Shown here: positions 29,003-37,822 of the stretch, in pieces
How the letters are laid out: each line of letters starts with the position of its first letter
How positions within the stretch are numbered: position 1 is the first letter of the stretch
Assembly (NCBI RefSeq): GCF_022952855.1
Contig: NZ_JALJDX010000211.1
Span: forward strand, 1 to 64,000
DNA from: Pseudomonas sp. RGM2987
Lineage (GTDB): Bacteria; Pseudomonadota; Gammaproteobacteria; Pseudomonadales; Pseudomonadaceae
Length of the DNA: 64,000 nt
Direction: 5' to 3'
Notes under the pieces: generated by a model
Told to the model about the DNA's origin: nothing
What the model saw: only the letters and a program-made list of their open reading frames with translations
The model's database searches: none
Made by a program: the position numbers and the translations under genes

Positions 29003-30793
29003 ATGCCAAAAACGATCCGTATCGGTTGCGCCAGCGCCTTCTGGGGCGATACCTGCACCGCGGCGGCGCAATTGGTCGAAGGCGGGGAACTGGACTACCT
29101 GGTGTTCGACTATCTGGCCGAAGTCACGATGTCGATCTTGGCCGGGGCCCGCCTGAAAGATCCTCGGGCTGGCTACGCCAGTGACTTCATCGATGTGCTG
29201 ACGCCCCTGCTCCAGCGCCTGCATGCAGACCGGATCCGCGTCATCAGCAACGCCGGCGGGGTCAATCCCCGGGCTTGTGCCGCAGCGCTGCAAGCGGCCT
29301 GCGAGGCGGCCGGCGTACCCTTGAAGATCGCCGTGCTGCTGGGCGATGACCTGCAACCCCAGCTCCAGCAACTCGCCGGCCAAGGCATCCGCGAAATGTT
29401 CAGCGGCGAACCGCTGCCATCCACCTGTATTTCCATCAACGCCTACCTCGGTGCCCCAGGGATTGTCGAAGCCTTGCGCCTGGGGGCCGATATAGTGATC
29501 ACCGGCCGCGTGGTCGACAGCGCCTTGGTCAGCGCGGCCCTGGTGCATGAGTTCGGCTGGGCCTGGCATGACTACGACAAACTGGCCCAGGCCGCCCTGG
29601 CCGGGCACCTGATCGAATGCGGCGCGCAGTGCACCGGGGGCAACTTCACCGATTGGCGGGACGTCCCGGATTACGAGCACATCGGTTTCCCCATCGTCGA
29701 GGTCAGCGCCGATGGCCAGTTCATCGTCACCAAGGCCGAAGGCACTGGCGGGTTGGTCACGCCGCTGACTGTCGGCGAGCAGTTGCTCTACGAGATCGGC
29801 GATCCGCAAGGTTACCTGCTGCCGGACGTGATCTGTGACTTCAGCCAGGTCAGGCTGATCCAGCAAGGCAAACATGCGGTGCGCGTCCACGGTGCCCGAG
29901 GCTTGCCACCCACCGATCAATACAAGGTCTGCGCCACCTGGCCGGACGGTTTTCGCTGCACCGCCACGTGCCTGATCGCCGGCATCGAGGCGGTGGCGAA
30001 GGCCGAACGGGTCAGCCAGGCGATCATCGCCCGGACTTCGCAGATCTTCAGCCAGCGCGGCTGGGCTCCTTTCAGCGAGGTGAATATCGAGCTGCTCGGC
30101 AGTGAAGCCACTTATGGTCAGCACGGCCAACGCCAGGACAGCCGCGAAGTACTGATCAAGCTGGCGGTACGCCACCCGGACAAACAGGCGCTGGTGCTGT
30201 TTTCCAAAGAGATAGCCCAAGCCGCCACCGGCATGGCCCCGGGGCTGACCGGCCTGGTGGGCGGCCGACCCGCGGTGTCGCCGCTGATTCGCCTGTTTTC
30301 ATGCCTCGTCGGTAAATCCGCCTGCCGGCTGCAAATCGAACTCGACGGCCAGCGCCATCCTTGTCCCCTGCCCGCTCTTGAACCGCTGGCAATCGCCGAC
30401 CTGCCGACCGCCCCGGACCTGCCCAAACCCCAGGGCCGGGCCGACGCCAGCGTGCCGCTGGTCAAACTGGCGGTGGCGCGCTCGGGCGACAAAGGTAACC
30501 ACAGCAACATCGGCGTCATCGCCCGCGAGCCGGACTACCTGCCATGGATCGCCGAGGCGTTGACCCCGGAGGTGATGGTCGACTGGATGAGCCACGTGCT
30601 CGACCCGCTGCTCGGCCGTGTCGAGCGCTGGTACCTGCCGGGCACCCATAGCCTGAATTTCCTGCTGGAGAATGCCCTGGGCGGCGGCGGTGCCGCGAGC
30701 CTGCGCATCGATCCCCAAGGCAAGGCATTCGCCCAGCAGTTGCTGGAAATCCAGATACCGGTACCGCAAAGCATCGCCGATCAGCTCGACTGA
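29003..30793 (+). CDS. atuA: Acyclic terpene utilization protein AtuA (DUF1446)
   Basis: 596 aa protein of the AtuA family (RIGCASAFWGDTCTAAAQLV at the N-terminus). AtuA is needed for growth on citronellol and geraniol, but its reaction is not firmly known. The N-terminal DUF1446 domain covers about 450 residues (SNAGGVNPRACA, GRVVDSAL, KAEGTGGLV, HGARGLPPTDQYKV); the C-terminal part (KLAVARSGDKGNHSNIGVI) resembles a small partner subunit that is separate in some bacteria. ATG at 29003 has GGAGGG upstream. First gene of the operon with atuC and atuD. Confidence 0.86.
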   Translation: MPKTIRIGCASAFWGDTCTAAAQLVEGGELDYLVFDYLAEVTMSILAGARLKDPRAGYASDFIDVLTPLLQRLHADRIRVISNAGGVNPRACAAALQAACEAAGVPLKIAVLLGDDLQPQLQQLAGQGIREMFSGEPLPSTCISINAYLGAPGIVEALRLGADIVITGRVVDSALVSAALVHEFGWAWHDYDKLAQAALAGHLIECGAQCTGGNFTDWRDVPDYEHIGFPIVEVSADGQFIVTKAEGTGGLVTPLTVGEQLLYEIGDPQGYLLPDVICDFSQVRLIQQGKHAVRVHGARGLPPTDQYKVCATWPDGFRCTATCLIAGIEAVAKAERVSQAIIARTSQIFSQRGWAPFSEVNIELLGSEATYGQHGQRQDSREVLIKLAVRHPDKQALVLFSKEIAQAATGMAPGLTGLVGGRPAVSPLIRLFSCLVGKSACRLQIELDGQRHPCPLPALEPLAIADLPTAPDLPKPQGRADASVPLVKLAVARSGDKGNHSNIGVIAREPDYLPWIAEALTPEVMVDWMSHVLDPLLGRVERWYLPGTHSLNFLLENALGGGGAASLRIDPQGKAFAQQLLEIQIPVPQSIADQLD

Positions 30794-30821
30794 ACGACGG
30801 CCATTGGGGAAGGAAACAGCG

Positions 30822-32438
30822 ATGCCAGTGATCCAATCGCAGCTTGATCCGCACAGCGCCGAATTCGTCCGCAACCATGCGGCAATGCTCGCTGGCGTCG
30901 AACAATTGCGCCGGCTCGAACAGGTCGTGCTGGAGAAAGCCGCCCAGGTCCAGGGCAAGTTCGAGCAACGCGGCCAACTGTTGCCGCGCCAGCGTTTGAA
31001 CCTGTTGCTGGACCCCGGCGCGCCGTTTCTCGAACTGGCGAGCCTGGCCGGCTACAAGCTGCACGACGATAAGGATGGCAGCGGGGCCGGTGCGGGGTTG
31101 ATCGCCGGGATCGGCTCTGTCAGTGGCGTGCGGGTGCTGGTGGTGGCGAACAACAGCGCAATCAAGGGTGGGACCATTTCTCCCAGCGGCCTGCACAAGA
31201 CCCTGCGCCTGCAACAGATCGCCATGGAAAACAAACTGCCGGTGATCACCTTGGCCGAAAGCGGCGGCGCCAACCTCAATTACGCCGCGCAGATTTTCGT
31301 TGAGGGCGCACGCAGCTTTGCCAACCAGGCGCGGATGTCGGCCATGGGCCTGCCACAGATCACCGTGGTGCATGGCTCGGCCACGGCCGGCGGTGCTTAT
31401 CAACCGGGGCTCTCGGACTACGTGGTGATGGTGCGCGACAAGTCACGGCTGTTCCTCGCCGGGCCTCCGTTGCTCAAGGCCGCCACCGGCGAAATTGCCA
31501 CTGAAGAAGAACTGGGCGGCGCGCTGATGCACGCTCAGGTGGCGGGCACCGCCGAGTACCTGGCCGAAAACGACGCCGACGGCATACGCCTGGCCCGGGA
31601 GATCATCAGCCTGCTGGCGTGGAACGCACAGCAGCCACCACAGCCGGAGCGGACCTGGACGGAACCGCACTACCCTGCCGACGAGTTACTGGGGCTGGTG
31701 CCGGATGACCCGAAGAAACCCTATGACGTGGGAGAAATCATCGCGCGCATCGCCGACGGTTCGAATTTCCTGGCATTCAAGAGCGAGTTCGACCCTCAGA
31801 CGGTTTGCGGCCACCTGCACATCCGTGGCCATGCCGTGGGCATGATCGGCAACAACGGACCGATCACGCCCAAGGGCGCCAGCAAGGCCGCGCAATTCAT
31901 CCAGTTGTGCGACCAGAGCCGCACGCCGTTGCTGTTCCTGCACAACACCACCGGGTTCATGGTCGGCACCGAAGCCGAACGCCAAGGGGTGATCAAGCAC
32001 GGCGCCAAGATGATCCAGGCCGTAGCCAACGCCCGGGTGCCCAAGCTGACCCTCGTGGTGGGCGGTTCCTACGGCGCCGGCAACTACGCCATGTGCGGCC
32101 GCGGCCTGGACCCACGGTTCATCTTTGCCTGGCCCAACAGCCACACCGCCGTGATGGGCGGCGCCCAGGCCGGCAAGGTCCTGCGCATCGTCGCAGAGGC
32201 CACGCAGATCAGGAACGGCCTGAGCCCCGACCCGAAGGCGCTGGACCTGCTGGAGCAAACCACCGCGCAGCAGCTCGACCGCCAGTCCACCGCACTCTAT
32301 GGCAGCGCCAACCTGTGGGACGACGGGTTGATCGATCCGCGCCAGACCCGCTCGCTGCTCGGCTTGCTGTTGGACATCTGCCACGAAGCCGAGCGGCGGG
32401 CGCTGCAACCCAACAGCTTTGGTGTGGCCCGCTTTTGA
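30822..32438 (+). CDS. atuC: Geranyl-CoA carboxylase-type carboxyltransferase (beta) subunit AtuC
   Basis: 538 aa, the length of AtuC. Two crotonase-fold carboxyltransferase halves: the acyl-CoA region with SGGANL and GSATAGGAY, and the biotin region with TGFMVG, GGSYGAGNYAMCGR and AWPNSHTAVMGG. With the biotin subunit (AtuF, encoded at 33797) it would carboxylate a branched enoyl-CoA. Methylcrotonyl-CoA carboxylase (LiuB) is the close relative; neighbouring atuA and the AtuR operator favour geranyl-CoA. ATG at 30822 has GGAAGGA upstream; the open frame extends into atuA but those codons are not needed. Confidence 0.84.
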   Translation: MPVIQSQLDPHSAEFVRNHAAMLAGVEQLRRLEQVVLEKAAQVQGKFEQRGQLLPRQRLNLLLDPGAPFLELASLAGYKLHDDKDGSGAGAGLIAGIGSVSGVRVLVVANNSAIKGGTISPSGLHKTLRLQQIAMENKLPVITLAESGGANLNYAAQIFVEGARSFANQARMSAMGLPQITVVHGSATAGGAYQPGLSDYVVMVRDKSRLFLAGPPLLKAATGEIATEEELGGALMHAQVAGTAEYLAENDADGIRLAREIISLLAWNAQQPPQPERTWTEPHYPADELLGLVPDDPKKPYDVGEIIARIADGSNFLAFKSEFDPQTVCGHLHIRGHAVGMIGNNGPITPKGASKAAQFIQLCDQSRTPLLFLHNTTGFMVGTEAERQGVIKHGAKMIQAVANARVPKLTLVVGGSYGAGNYAMCGRGLDPRFIFAWPNSHTAVMGGAQAGKVLRIVAEATQIRNGLSPDPKALDLLEQTTAQQLDRQSTALYGSANLWDDGLIDPRQTRSLLGLLLDICHEAERRALQPNSFGVARF

Positions 32439-32480
32439 ACACCTGATGGACTTCCGAGCGCAGACCAGGGGAACAATAAA

Positions 32481-33638
32481 ATGATCTTCACCCAGGAACA
32501 CGAAGCGCTGCGGCGCACCGTCCGCCAGTTTGTCGACCACGACATCAACCCCTACGTCGATGAATGGGAGAAGGCCGGGCGCTTTCCCATCCACGACATT
32601 TTCCGCAGGGCCGGCGAACTGGGCCTGTTGGGCATCTCCAAGCCGCAACCGTTCGGCGGGATGGGCCTGGACTACAGCTATTCGATTGTCGCGGCCGAGG
32701 AGTTCGGCACCATCCATTGCGGCGGCGTACCGATGTCCATTGGCGTGCAGACCGACATGTGCACCCCGGCCCTGGCGCGTTTCGGCTCCGATGAACTGCG
32801 TGAGGAGTTCCTGCGCCCGGCGATACGCGGCGAACAGGTGGGGTGCATCGGCGTCTCGGAGGTCGGCGCCGGTTCCGACGTCGCCGGGCTCAAGACCACG
32901 GCGCGCAAGGATGGCGATGACTACGTCATCAACGGCAGCAAGATGTGGATCACCAACGCACCAAGCGCCGATTTCATCTGCCTGCTCGCCAACACCTCGG
33001 ACGACAAGCCCCACGTCAACAAGTCGCTGATCATGGTGCCGATGCACAGCCCCGGCGTCAGCCTCGGCCCGCACCTGGACAAACTCGGCATGCGCAGCTC
33101 GGAGACCGCACAAGTGTTTTTCGACGACGTGCGGGTGCCGCAACGCAACCGCATCGGCCAGGAAGGCGCCGGGTTCATGATGCAGATGATGCAGTTCCAG
33201 GAAGAACGGCTGTTCGGCGCGGCGAACATGATCAAGGGGCTGGAACGTTGCGTCGACAGCACCATCGAGTATTGCCAGGCACGCAAGACCTTCGGCGCGG
33301 CGCTGATCGACAACCAGGTGATTCACTTCCGCCTGGCGGAACTGGCCAGCGAGATCGAATGCCTGCGGGCGCTGGTCTACCAGGCCACCGAGCAGTACAT
33401 CAACGGCCAGGACGTCACGCGGCTGGCCTCCATGGCCAAGCTCAAGGCCGGCCGCCTGGCCCGGGAAGTCACCGACAGCTGCCTGCAATACTGGGGCGGC
33501 ATGGGGTTCATGTGGGACAACCCCGTGGCCCGGGCCTATCGCGACGTGCGACTGGTGTCCATTGGTGCCGGGGCGGATGAGATCATGCTGGGCATTATCT
33601 GCAAGCTGATGGGGATCTTGCCGGGGAAGAAAACATGA
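32481..33638 (+). CDS. atuD: Acyl-CoA dehydrogenase, AtuD (citronellyl-CoA dehydrogenase) type
   Basis: 385 aa FAD-dependent acyl-CoA dehydrogenase. Family signatures are the flavin region CIGVSEVGAGSDVAGLKTTA, WITNAPSADFICLLA, and C-terminal QYWGGMGFMWDNPVARAYRD. In the citronellol pathway AtuD oxidises citronellyl-CoA to geranyl-CoA, giving the substrate of the AtuC/AtuF carboxylase. The start has AGGGGA eight bases upstream. It follows atuC by 42 bp and is separated from atuF by a REP pair. Confidence 0.82.
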   Translation: MIFTQEHEALRRTVRQFVDHDINPYVDEWEKAGRFPIHDIFRRAGELGLLGISKPQPFGGMGLDYSYSIVAAEEFGTIHCGGVPMSIGVQTDMCTPALARFGSDELREEFLRPAIRGEQVGCIGVSEVGAGSDVAGLKTTARKDGDDYVINGSKMWITNAPSADFICLLANTSDDKPHVNKSLIMVPMHSPGVSLGPHLDKLGMRSSETAQVFFDDVRVPQRNRIGQEGAGFMMQMMQFQEERLFGAANMIKGLERCVDSTIEYCQARKTFGAALIDNQVIHFRLAELASEIECLRALVYQATEQYINGQDVTRLASMAKLKAGRLAREVTDSCLQYWGGMGFMWDNPVARAYRDVRLVSIGAGADEIMLGIICKLMGILPGKKT

Positions 33639-33673
33639 GGAACCTGCCTGCTGGATCGTGGGTATATCAAAAA

Positions 33674-33762
33674 GCTTCGCGAGCAAGCCCGCTCCCACAT
33701 TGAACCGGGATTGCCTGACGATCTCGGTCAACTGTGGGAGCGGGCTTGCTCGCGAAAGGGCC
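33674..33762. repeat. REP pair between atuD and atuF
   Basis: Inverted pair of the GTGGGAGCGGGCTTGCTCGC core placed inside an operon rather than at its end; it fills the 158-bp gap between atuD and atuF. Confidence 0.9.
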
Positions 33763-33796
33763 CTGACAGACACCGCAAAAAACCAGGAATAACCCC

Positions 33797-35767
33797 ATGC
33801 CCACCTTCAGCAAAATCCTCATCGCCAACCGCGGCGAAATCGCCTGCCGGATCCAGCGCACCACCCAGGCCCTGGGCTATCGCACAGTGGCGGTGTATAG
33901 CGAGGCCGACGCCGACGCGCTGCACGTGCGCATGGCCGATGAAGCGGTGCTGATCGGTCCGGCCCCGGTGCGGCAGTCCTACCTCAACCCGCCGGCGATT
34001 CTCGACGCGGCCCGGCGCACCGGCGCCGACGCGATCCACCCCGGCTACGGCTTCCTTTCGGAAAACGCCGAATTCGCCAGGGCCTGTAGCGAATCCGGCC
34101 TTGTGTTCATCGGCCCGAGCGCCGAGGCCATCGAACTGATGGGCAGCAAGCGCCGCTCGAAAATCGCCATGGTTGCCGCCGGCGTGCCCTGCATCGCCGG
34201 CTACCAAGGCGGCGCCCAAGATGACGATACGTTGCGCCGCGAAGCCGAGCGCCTCGGCTACCCGCTGATGATCAAGGCCAGTGCCGGCGGTGGCGGTCGT
34301 GGCATGCGCCTGGTCCAGCGGTCTGCGGACCTGCTGGAGCAATTGCGCACGGCGCGCTCCGAAGCCCTGCACGGCTTTGGAAACGATGAATTGATCCTCG
34401 AACAGGCCTTGGTCGATCCACGGCATGTCGAAGTGCAGATTTTCGGCGACCACCACGGCCAGTTGATCCATCTGGGCGAACGGGATTGCTCGATCCAGCG
34501 GCGCCACCAGAAAATCATCGAAGAAGCGCCCTGCCCGGTCATGACCGCCGAGCTGCGCCAGGCCATGGGCGATGCCGCACTCGCGGCCGGCCGCGCGGTG
34601 AAGTACGTCGGTGCCGGCACCGTGGAGTTCCTGCTTGCCGCGGACGGCCGGTTTTATTTCCTGGAGATGAACACCCGGTTGCAGGTCGAGCACCCGGTGA
34701 CCGAACTGGTCACGGGCCTGGACCTGGTGGCCTGGCAACTGGACGTCGCCGCAGGCCTGCCGCTGCCCTTGCGCCAGGATCAGTTGCAACTGCGTGGACA
34801 TGCCATGCAAGTCCGGCTTTACGCCGAGGACCCAGGCGCGGATTTCCTGCCCCAGACCGGAAAACTGGTGGGCTGGGAGCCGCCCGACCGGGACGGTGTG
34901 CGTACCGATCACGGACTGCTGGAAGGCCAGGCCATCACGCCGTTCTATGACCCAATGCTGGGCAAGCTCATCGTCCATGGCGCGAGCCGTGAAGAGGCCC
35001 GACGCAAGCTGTTGCGGGCGGTGGAAGACTGCGTGTTGCTTGGGGTGCAAAGCAATCAGCGATTGCTGGCCGGGCTACTGGCACATCCTCGGTTCGTCGC
35101 CAGTGACTTTGGCACCGGTTTCATCGAAAAGCACTTTACCGAGCCTGCCGCACTCCGAAGCGCCGAACCCTCGGCCGAACAATTGGCCATCGCCACCGCG
35201 CTGTTTTATCACGCCTCGTATGCATCGCATGCTCCCGGCCTGGGCGGATGGCGCAACAACGCCGGCGCGGCACTGCACTACCGGATTGGTGTCGGCGAGC
35301 ACGACTGGCCGCTGACCCTGGCCGCCGAAACCGACGGAACATTGAACATCGGCTGCGCCGGGCAGTTGATCGAGCTGCAACTGCTCGACGTTGATCGACA
35401 CGGGGCCACGCTGATAGTCAACGGCATTCGCCAGCATCATGACTGGCGCCTCGACGGTGTTGATCTGTGGTTGTCCACTCGCCCCGGCGCCATGCATTTC
35501 CAGGATCGCACCCGTGCCGCCGTGGCATCGAAAACGACCATCAGCGACGGCATGCTGAGGGCGCCGATGGATGGGGCTATTGTCGAGGTGCTGGTCAGCG
35601 AAGGCAGCACCGTGCGCCAGGGCCAACTGTTGATGGTGTTGGAAGCCATGAAAATCGAACATCCCCTCAAGGCGGGCATCGACGGGGTGGTCAGGCAGTT
35701 GCAGGTCAGCCAGGGCGAACAGGTGAAAAACCGCCAGGTTCTGTTGCAGGTCGAAACAGCCCACTAG
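33797..35767 (+). CDS. atuF: Biotin-containing acyl-CoA carboxylase (alpha) subunit, AtuF type
   Basis: 656 aa. An N-terminal biotin carboxylase (ILIANRGEIACRIQRT, HPGYGFLSENAEFA, ATP-binding KASAGGGGRGM, and EMNTRLQVEHPVTE) is followed by a linker (about 450-570) and a C-terminal biotinyl domain with LEAMKIEHPL, the biotinylated lysine being K619. It supplies carboxybiotin to AtuC. MCC alpha (LiuD) is the close relative. ATG at 33797 has AGGA upstream. Same strand as atuACD, behind a REP pair. Confidence 0.86.
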   Translation: MPTFSKILIANRGEIACRIQRTTQALGYRTVAVYSEADADALHVRMADEAVLIGPAPVRQSYLNPPAILDAARRTGADAIHPGYGFLSENAEFARACSESGLVFIGPSAEAIELMGSKRRSKIAMVAAGVPCIAGYQGGAQDDDTLRREAERLGYPLMIKASAGGGGRGMRLVQRSADLLEQLRTARSEALHGFGNDELILEQALVDPRHVEVQIFGDHHGQLIHLGERDCSIQRRHQKIIEEAPCPVMTAELRQAMGDAALAAGRAVKYVGAGTVEFLLAADGRFYFLEMNTRLQVEHPVTELVTGLDLVAWQLDVAAGLPLPLRQDQLQLRGHAMQVRLYAEDPGADFLPQTGKLVGWEPPDRDGVRTDHGLLEGQAITPFYDPMLGKLIVHGASREEARRKLLRAVEDCVLLGVQSNQRLLAGLLAHPRFVASDFGTGFIEKHFTEPAALRSAEPSAEQLAIATALFYHASYASHAPGLGGWRNNAGAALHYRIGVGEHDWPLTLAAETDGTLNIGCAGQLIELQLLDVDRHGATLIVNGIRQHHDWRLDGVDLWLSTRPGAMHFQDRTRAAVASKTTISDGMLRAPMDGAIVEVLVSEGSTVRQGQLLMVLEAMKIEHPLKAGIDGVVRQLQVSQGEQVKNRQVLLQVETAH

Positions 35768-35829
35768 GCGGATGCGCCGGGTTTGACTACGCTCAAACCC
35801 ATCAGCGCGCCAATACCGGGAACCTTGCA

Positions 35830-36414
35830 ATGCCTCACTGGCTGGTGATCGATCTGGAGGCCACCACCGATGAAGGTGGCTGGCCGGTAACCGAAATGGA
35901 AATTATCGAAATCGGCGCTACGCTGGTGAATCGTGACGGGCGCGAGGTGGATTCTTTCCAGCGCTTCGTGCGGCCCGTGAGGCGACCGCTACTCACGCCT
36001 TTCTGTCGCGAGCTGACCCATATCACCCAGGCCAACATTGACAGCGCCGCGCCCTTGACCGACGTCTGGCCGGCATTTGAACGCTGGCTGGCGCCCTACC
36101 ACGTGAACCTGGAAAGCTGGGTCAGTTGGGGTGACTACGACCGCAAGCAATTGCTTCAGGAATGGCAGCGCCTGGACCTGCACAGCGTCCTCGGCCAGAT
36201 CCCGCACATGAACCTCAAGCAGCGCTTTGCCAAGGCCCGGCGCCTGGAGCGACCGCTGGGGCTCAATGGCGCGTTGCAACTGGCCGGCCTGCAATTTGTG
36301 GGTCAGCAGCACCGGGCGCTGGAAGATGCCCGCAATACGGCGCGTCTGTTGCCCTTGGTGCTTCCGGTTTTGAGCGGCGGGTCGCGCCTCGGTGCGGCAG
36401 ATGACGAAACCTGA
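35830..36414 (+). CDS. 3'-5' exonuclease of the ERI-1/KapD type (DEDDh)
   Basis: 194 aa. Exo motif I is VIDLEATT, motif II is around [13 protein letters not shown], and motif III is [13 protein letters not shown], so the DEDDh set is present. Proteins of this type trim RNA or single-stranded DNA; the substrate here is unknown. The start at 35830 gives [17 protein letters not shown]; a longer open frame overlaps atuF and is not used. It lies 62 bp after atuF on the same strand. Confidence 0.85.
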   Translation: MPHWLVIDLEATTDEGGWPVTEMEIIEIGATLVNRDGREVDSFQRFVRPVRRPLLTPFCRELTHITQANIDSAAPLTDVWPAFERWLAPYHVNLESWVSWGDYDRKQLLQEWQRLDLHSVLGQIPHMNLKQRFAKARRLERPLGLNGALQLAGLQFVGQQHRALEDARNTARLLPLVLPVLSGGSRLGAADDET

Positions 36415-36467
36415 AGCCTTGTGCATACTGGCCGGCCTTTTTCAGCCCCTTTTTCGAGGAATCGCCC

Positions 36468-36752
36468 ATGTTTAAAGTCAACGAGTACTTCGACGGCACC
36501 GTCAAGTCGATCGCTTTTGGCACTGCCGAAGGCCCTGCGACCATCGGCGTCATGGCACCGGGCGAATACGAATTCGGCACCGCCCAGCGGGAGATCATGC
36601 ACGTCGTCTCCGGCGCCCTGACGGTGAAACTGCCTGAGAGCAGCGACTGGGAAACCTTCGCAGCCGGCAGTCAGTTCAATGTACCGGCCAACAGCAAGTT
36701 CCAGCTCAAAGTTGCCGTCGACACCGCTTACCTGTGCGAATACCGCGGCTGA
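36468..36752 (+). CDS. ppnP: Pyrimidine/purine nucleoside phosphorylase PpnP (DUF1255)
   Basis: 94 aa cupin-fold enzyme that splits nucleosides with phosphate to base and ribose 1-phosphate. The start [17 protein letters not shown] and the core [20 protein letters not shown] with [11 protein letters not shown] are the family pattern, and the length is typical. ATG at 36468 follows CGAGGA. It is followed by a REP pair and a strong terminator. Confidence 0.94.
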   Translation: MFKVNEYFDGTVKSIAFGTAEGPATIGVMAPGEYEFGTAQREIMHVVSGALTVKLPESSDWETFAAGSQFNVPANSKFQLKVAVDTAYLCEYRG

Positions 36753-36768
36753 AAAACATCACCACACC

Positions 36769-36877
36769 CTGTGGCGAGGGAGCTTGCTCCCGCTGGACGC
36801 GTCAGCGTCCCATCAATGTGACGCGTCAGGTTGGGGGCTGCTTCGCACCCCAGCGGGAGCAAGCTCCCTCGCCACAG
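36769..36877. repeat. REP pair, GTGGCGAGGGAGCTTGCTCC family, after ppnP
   Basis: Inverted pair of the second REP family with about 60 bases between the cores, immediately before the terminator shared by ppnP and the MOSC gene. Confidence 0.9.
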
Positions 36878-36890
36878 AAGCGAACGTCCG

Positions 36891-36930
36891 AATAAAAACG
36901 CCCGTGTCATTGGACACGGGCGTTTTTATT
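36891..36930. terminator. Bidirectional rho-independent terminator
   Basis: Perfect 18-bp inverted repeat AATAAAAACGCCCGTGTC with a 4-base loop (ATTG). The arms carry an A run on the left and a T run on the right, so it works in both directions, between convergent ppnP and the MOSC gene. Confidence 0.93.
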
Positions 36931-36941
36931 CAAGAGTCTTT

Positions 36942-37751
36942 TTATTCAAGCACTTCAATCGGCATGCCGATTTCAAGCTGACCGTTGCCGTCGTTGACCA
37001 GGTTCTGGCCAAACATGGCCCCGTCCGGCGTCGAACGGTAGTGCTGCAAGGTGGCGAAGGGTTCGCGGTTCGGATCGCGCTCACCGGTGTGCGGATCCAC
37101 CGTGGTCATGATGCAACGCGAGCAAGGCTTGACCAGGCGAAACTCCACGTCGCCAATACGGATACGCTTCCAGCCGTCCTCGGCGAACGCCTCGCTGCCC
37201 TCGACCACGAGGTTGGGACGAAAACGCAGCATGTCCAGCGGGCGACCAACCCGATTCGACAAATCCTCCAGGGAAGCCTGGCCGATCAGCAGTAACGGAA
37301 AACCGTCGGCAAAGGCGACCTTGTCGTCATCCTTGCCATAGCCGGCGGCGGTGGTGCGCGCCAGCTCCACCGGCACGTGCACCAGTCGCGTAGGGTTACC
37401 GATGAAGTCGCTGACCCAGCCGGCGGCCTCGTCGCCCGCGTCCGGCACGCGCAAGGTGTCGCGCCAGATGATTACACCGCGCCGTTGTTCCTCGACGCTC
37501 GCCGGCAGCGGCACGTCAATGGCGCCATGGCCCGGCGCGCTCAGCGTCAGGCCACCCGCCTCGTTCCACAACGCCGAAAGCTGGCTCATCTTCGCCACGG
37601 CGCGCTGGGTCAAAAAGCGCCCGGTGCCCTCATCCACCAGCATCCAGCGCCGGTCGCCATCCAGCCCAAGCTTGTCCAGGCCAATCCCTTGCAGGGGCTG
37701 GCCTTTGCCGGACTTCAACGGATAACGGTATAACGCGCTCAGCCGCAACAT
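36942..37751 (-). CDS. MOSC-domain molybdenum-cofactor sulfurase-like protein (YcbX type)
   Basis: 269 aa. An N-terminal beta-barrel domain (LSALYRYPLKSGKGQPLQGI, GLDGDRRWMLVD) is followed by the MOSC domain with the conserved cysteine in KPCSRCIMTTVDPHTGE. E. coli YcbX, the nearest well-studied relative, takes part in detoxifying hydroxylated purines with the molybdenum cofactor; no ferredoxin domain is fused here. The ATG at 37751 follows AGGGA with eight bases between; a TTG two codons upstream is also open. The Moco genes moeA, moaB and mobA lie 5-7 kb away. Confidence 0.88.
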   Translation of the reverse strand: MLRLSALYRYPLKSGKGQPLQGIGLDKLGLDGDRRWMLVDEGTGRFLTQRAVAKMSQLSALWNEAGGLTLSAPGHGAIDVPLPASVEEQRRGVIIWRDTLRVPDAGDEAAGWVSDFIGNPTRLVHVPVELARTTAAGYGKDDDKVAFADGFPLLLIGQASLEDLSNRVGRPLDMLRFRPNLVVEGSEAFAEDGWKRIRIGDVEFRLVKPCSRCIMTTVDPHTGERDPNREPFATLQHYRSTPDGAMFGQNLVNDGNGQLEIGMPIEVLE

Positions 37752-37822
37752 GGTCAACTTCCCTGGTGGTGTAAAAATGCCACCTTATACGAGCCGGCCA
37801 TTGAAGCAAACCATCATCCGTT

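Noticed and set aside
36891..36930. Possible regulatory dyad instead of a terminator
   Set aside because: A GC-rich stem with A/T runs on both sides between two convergent genes is the pattern of a bidirectional terminator.
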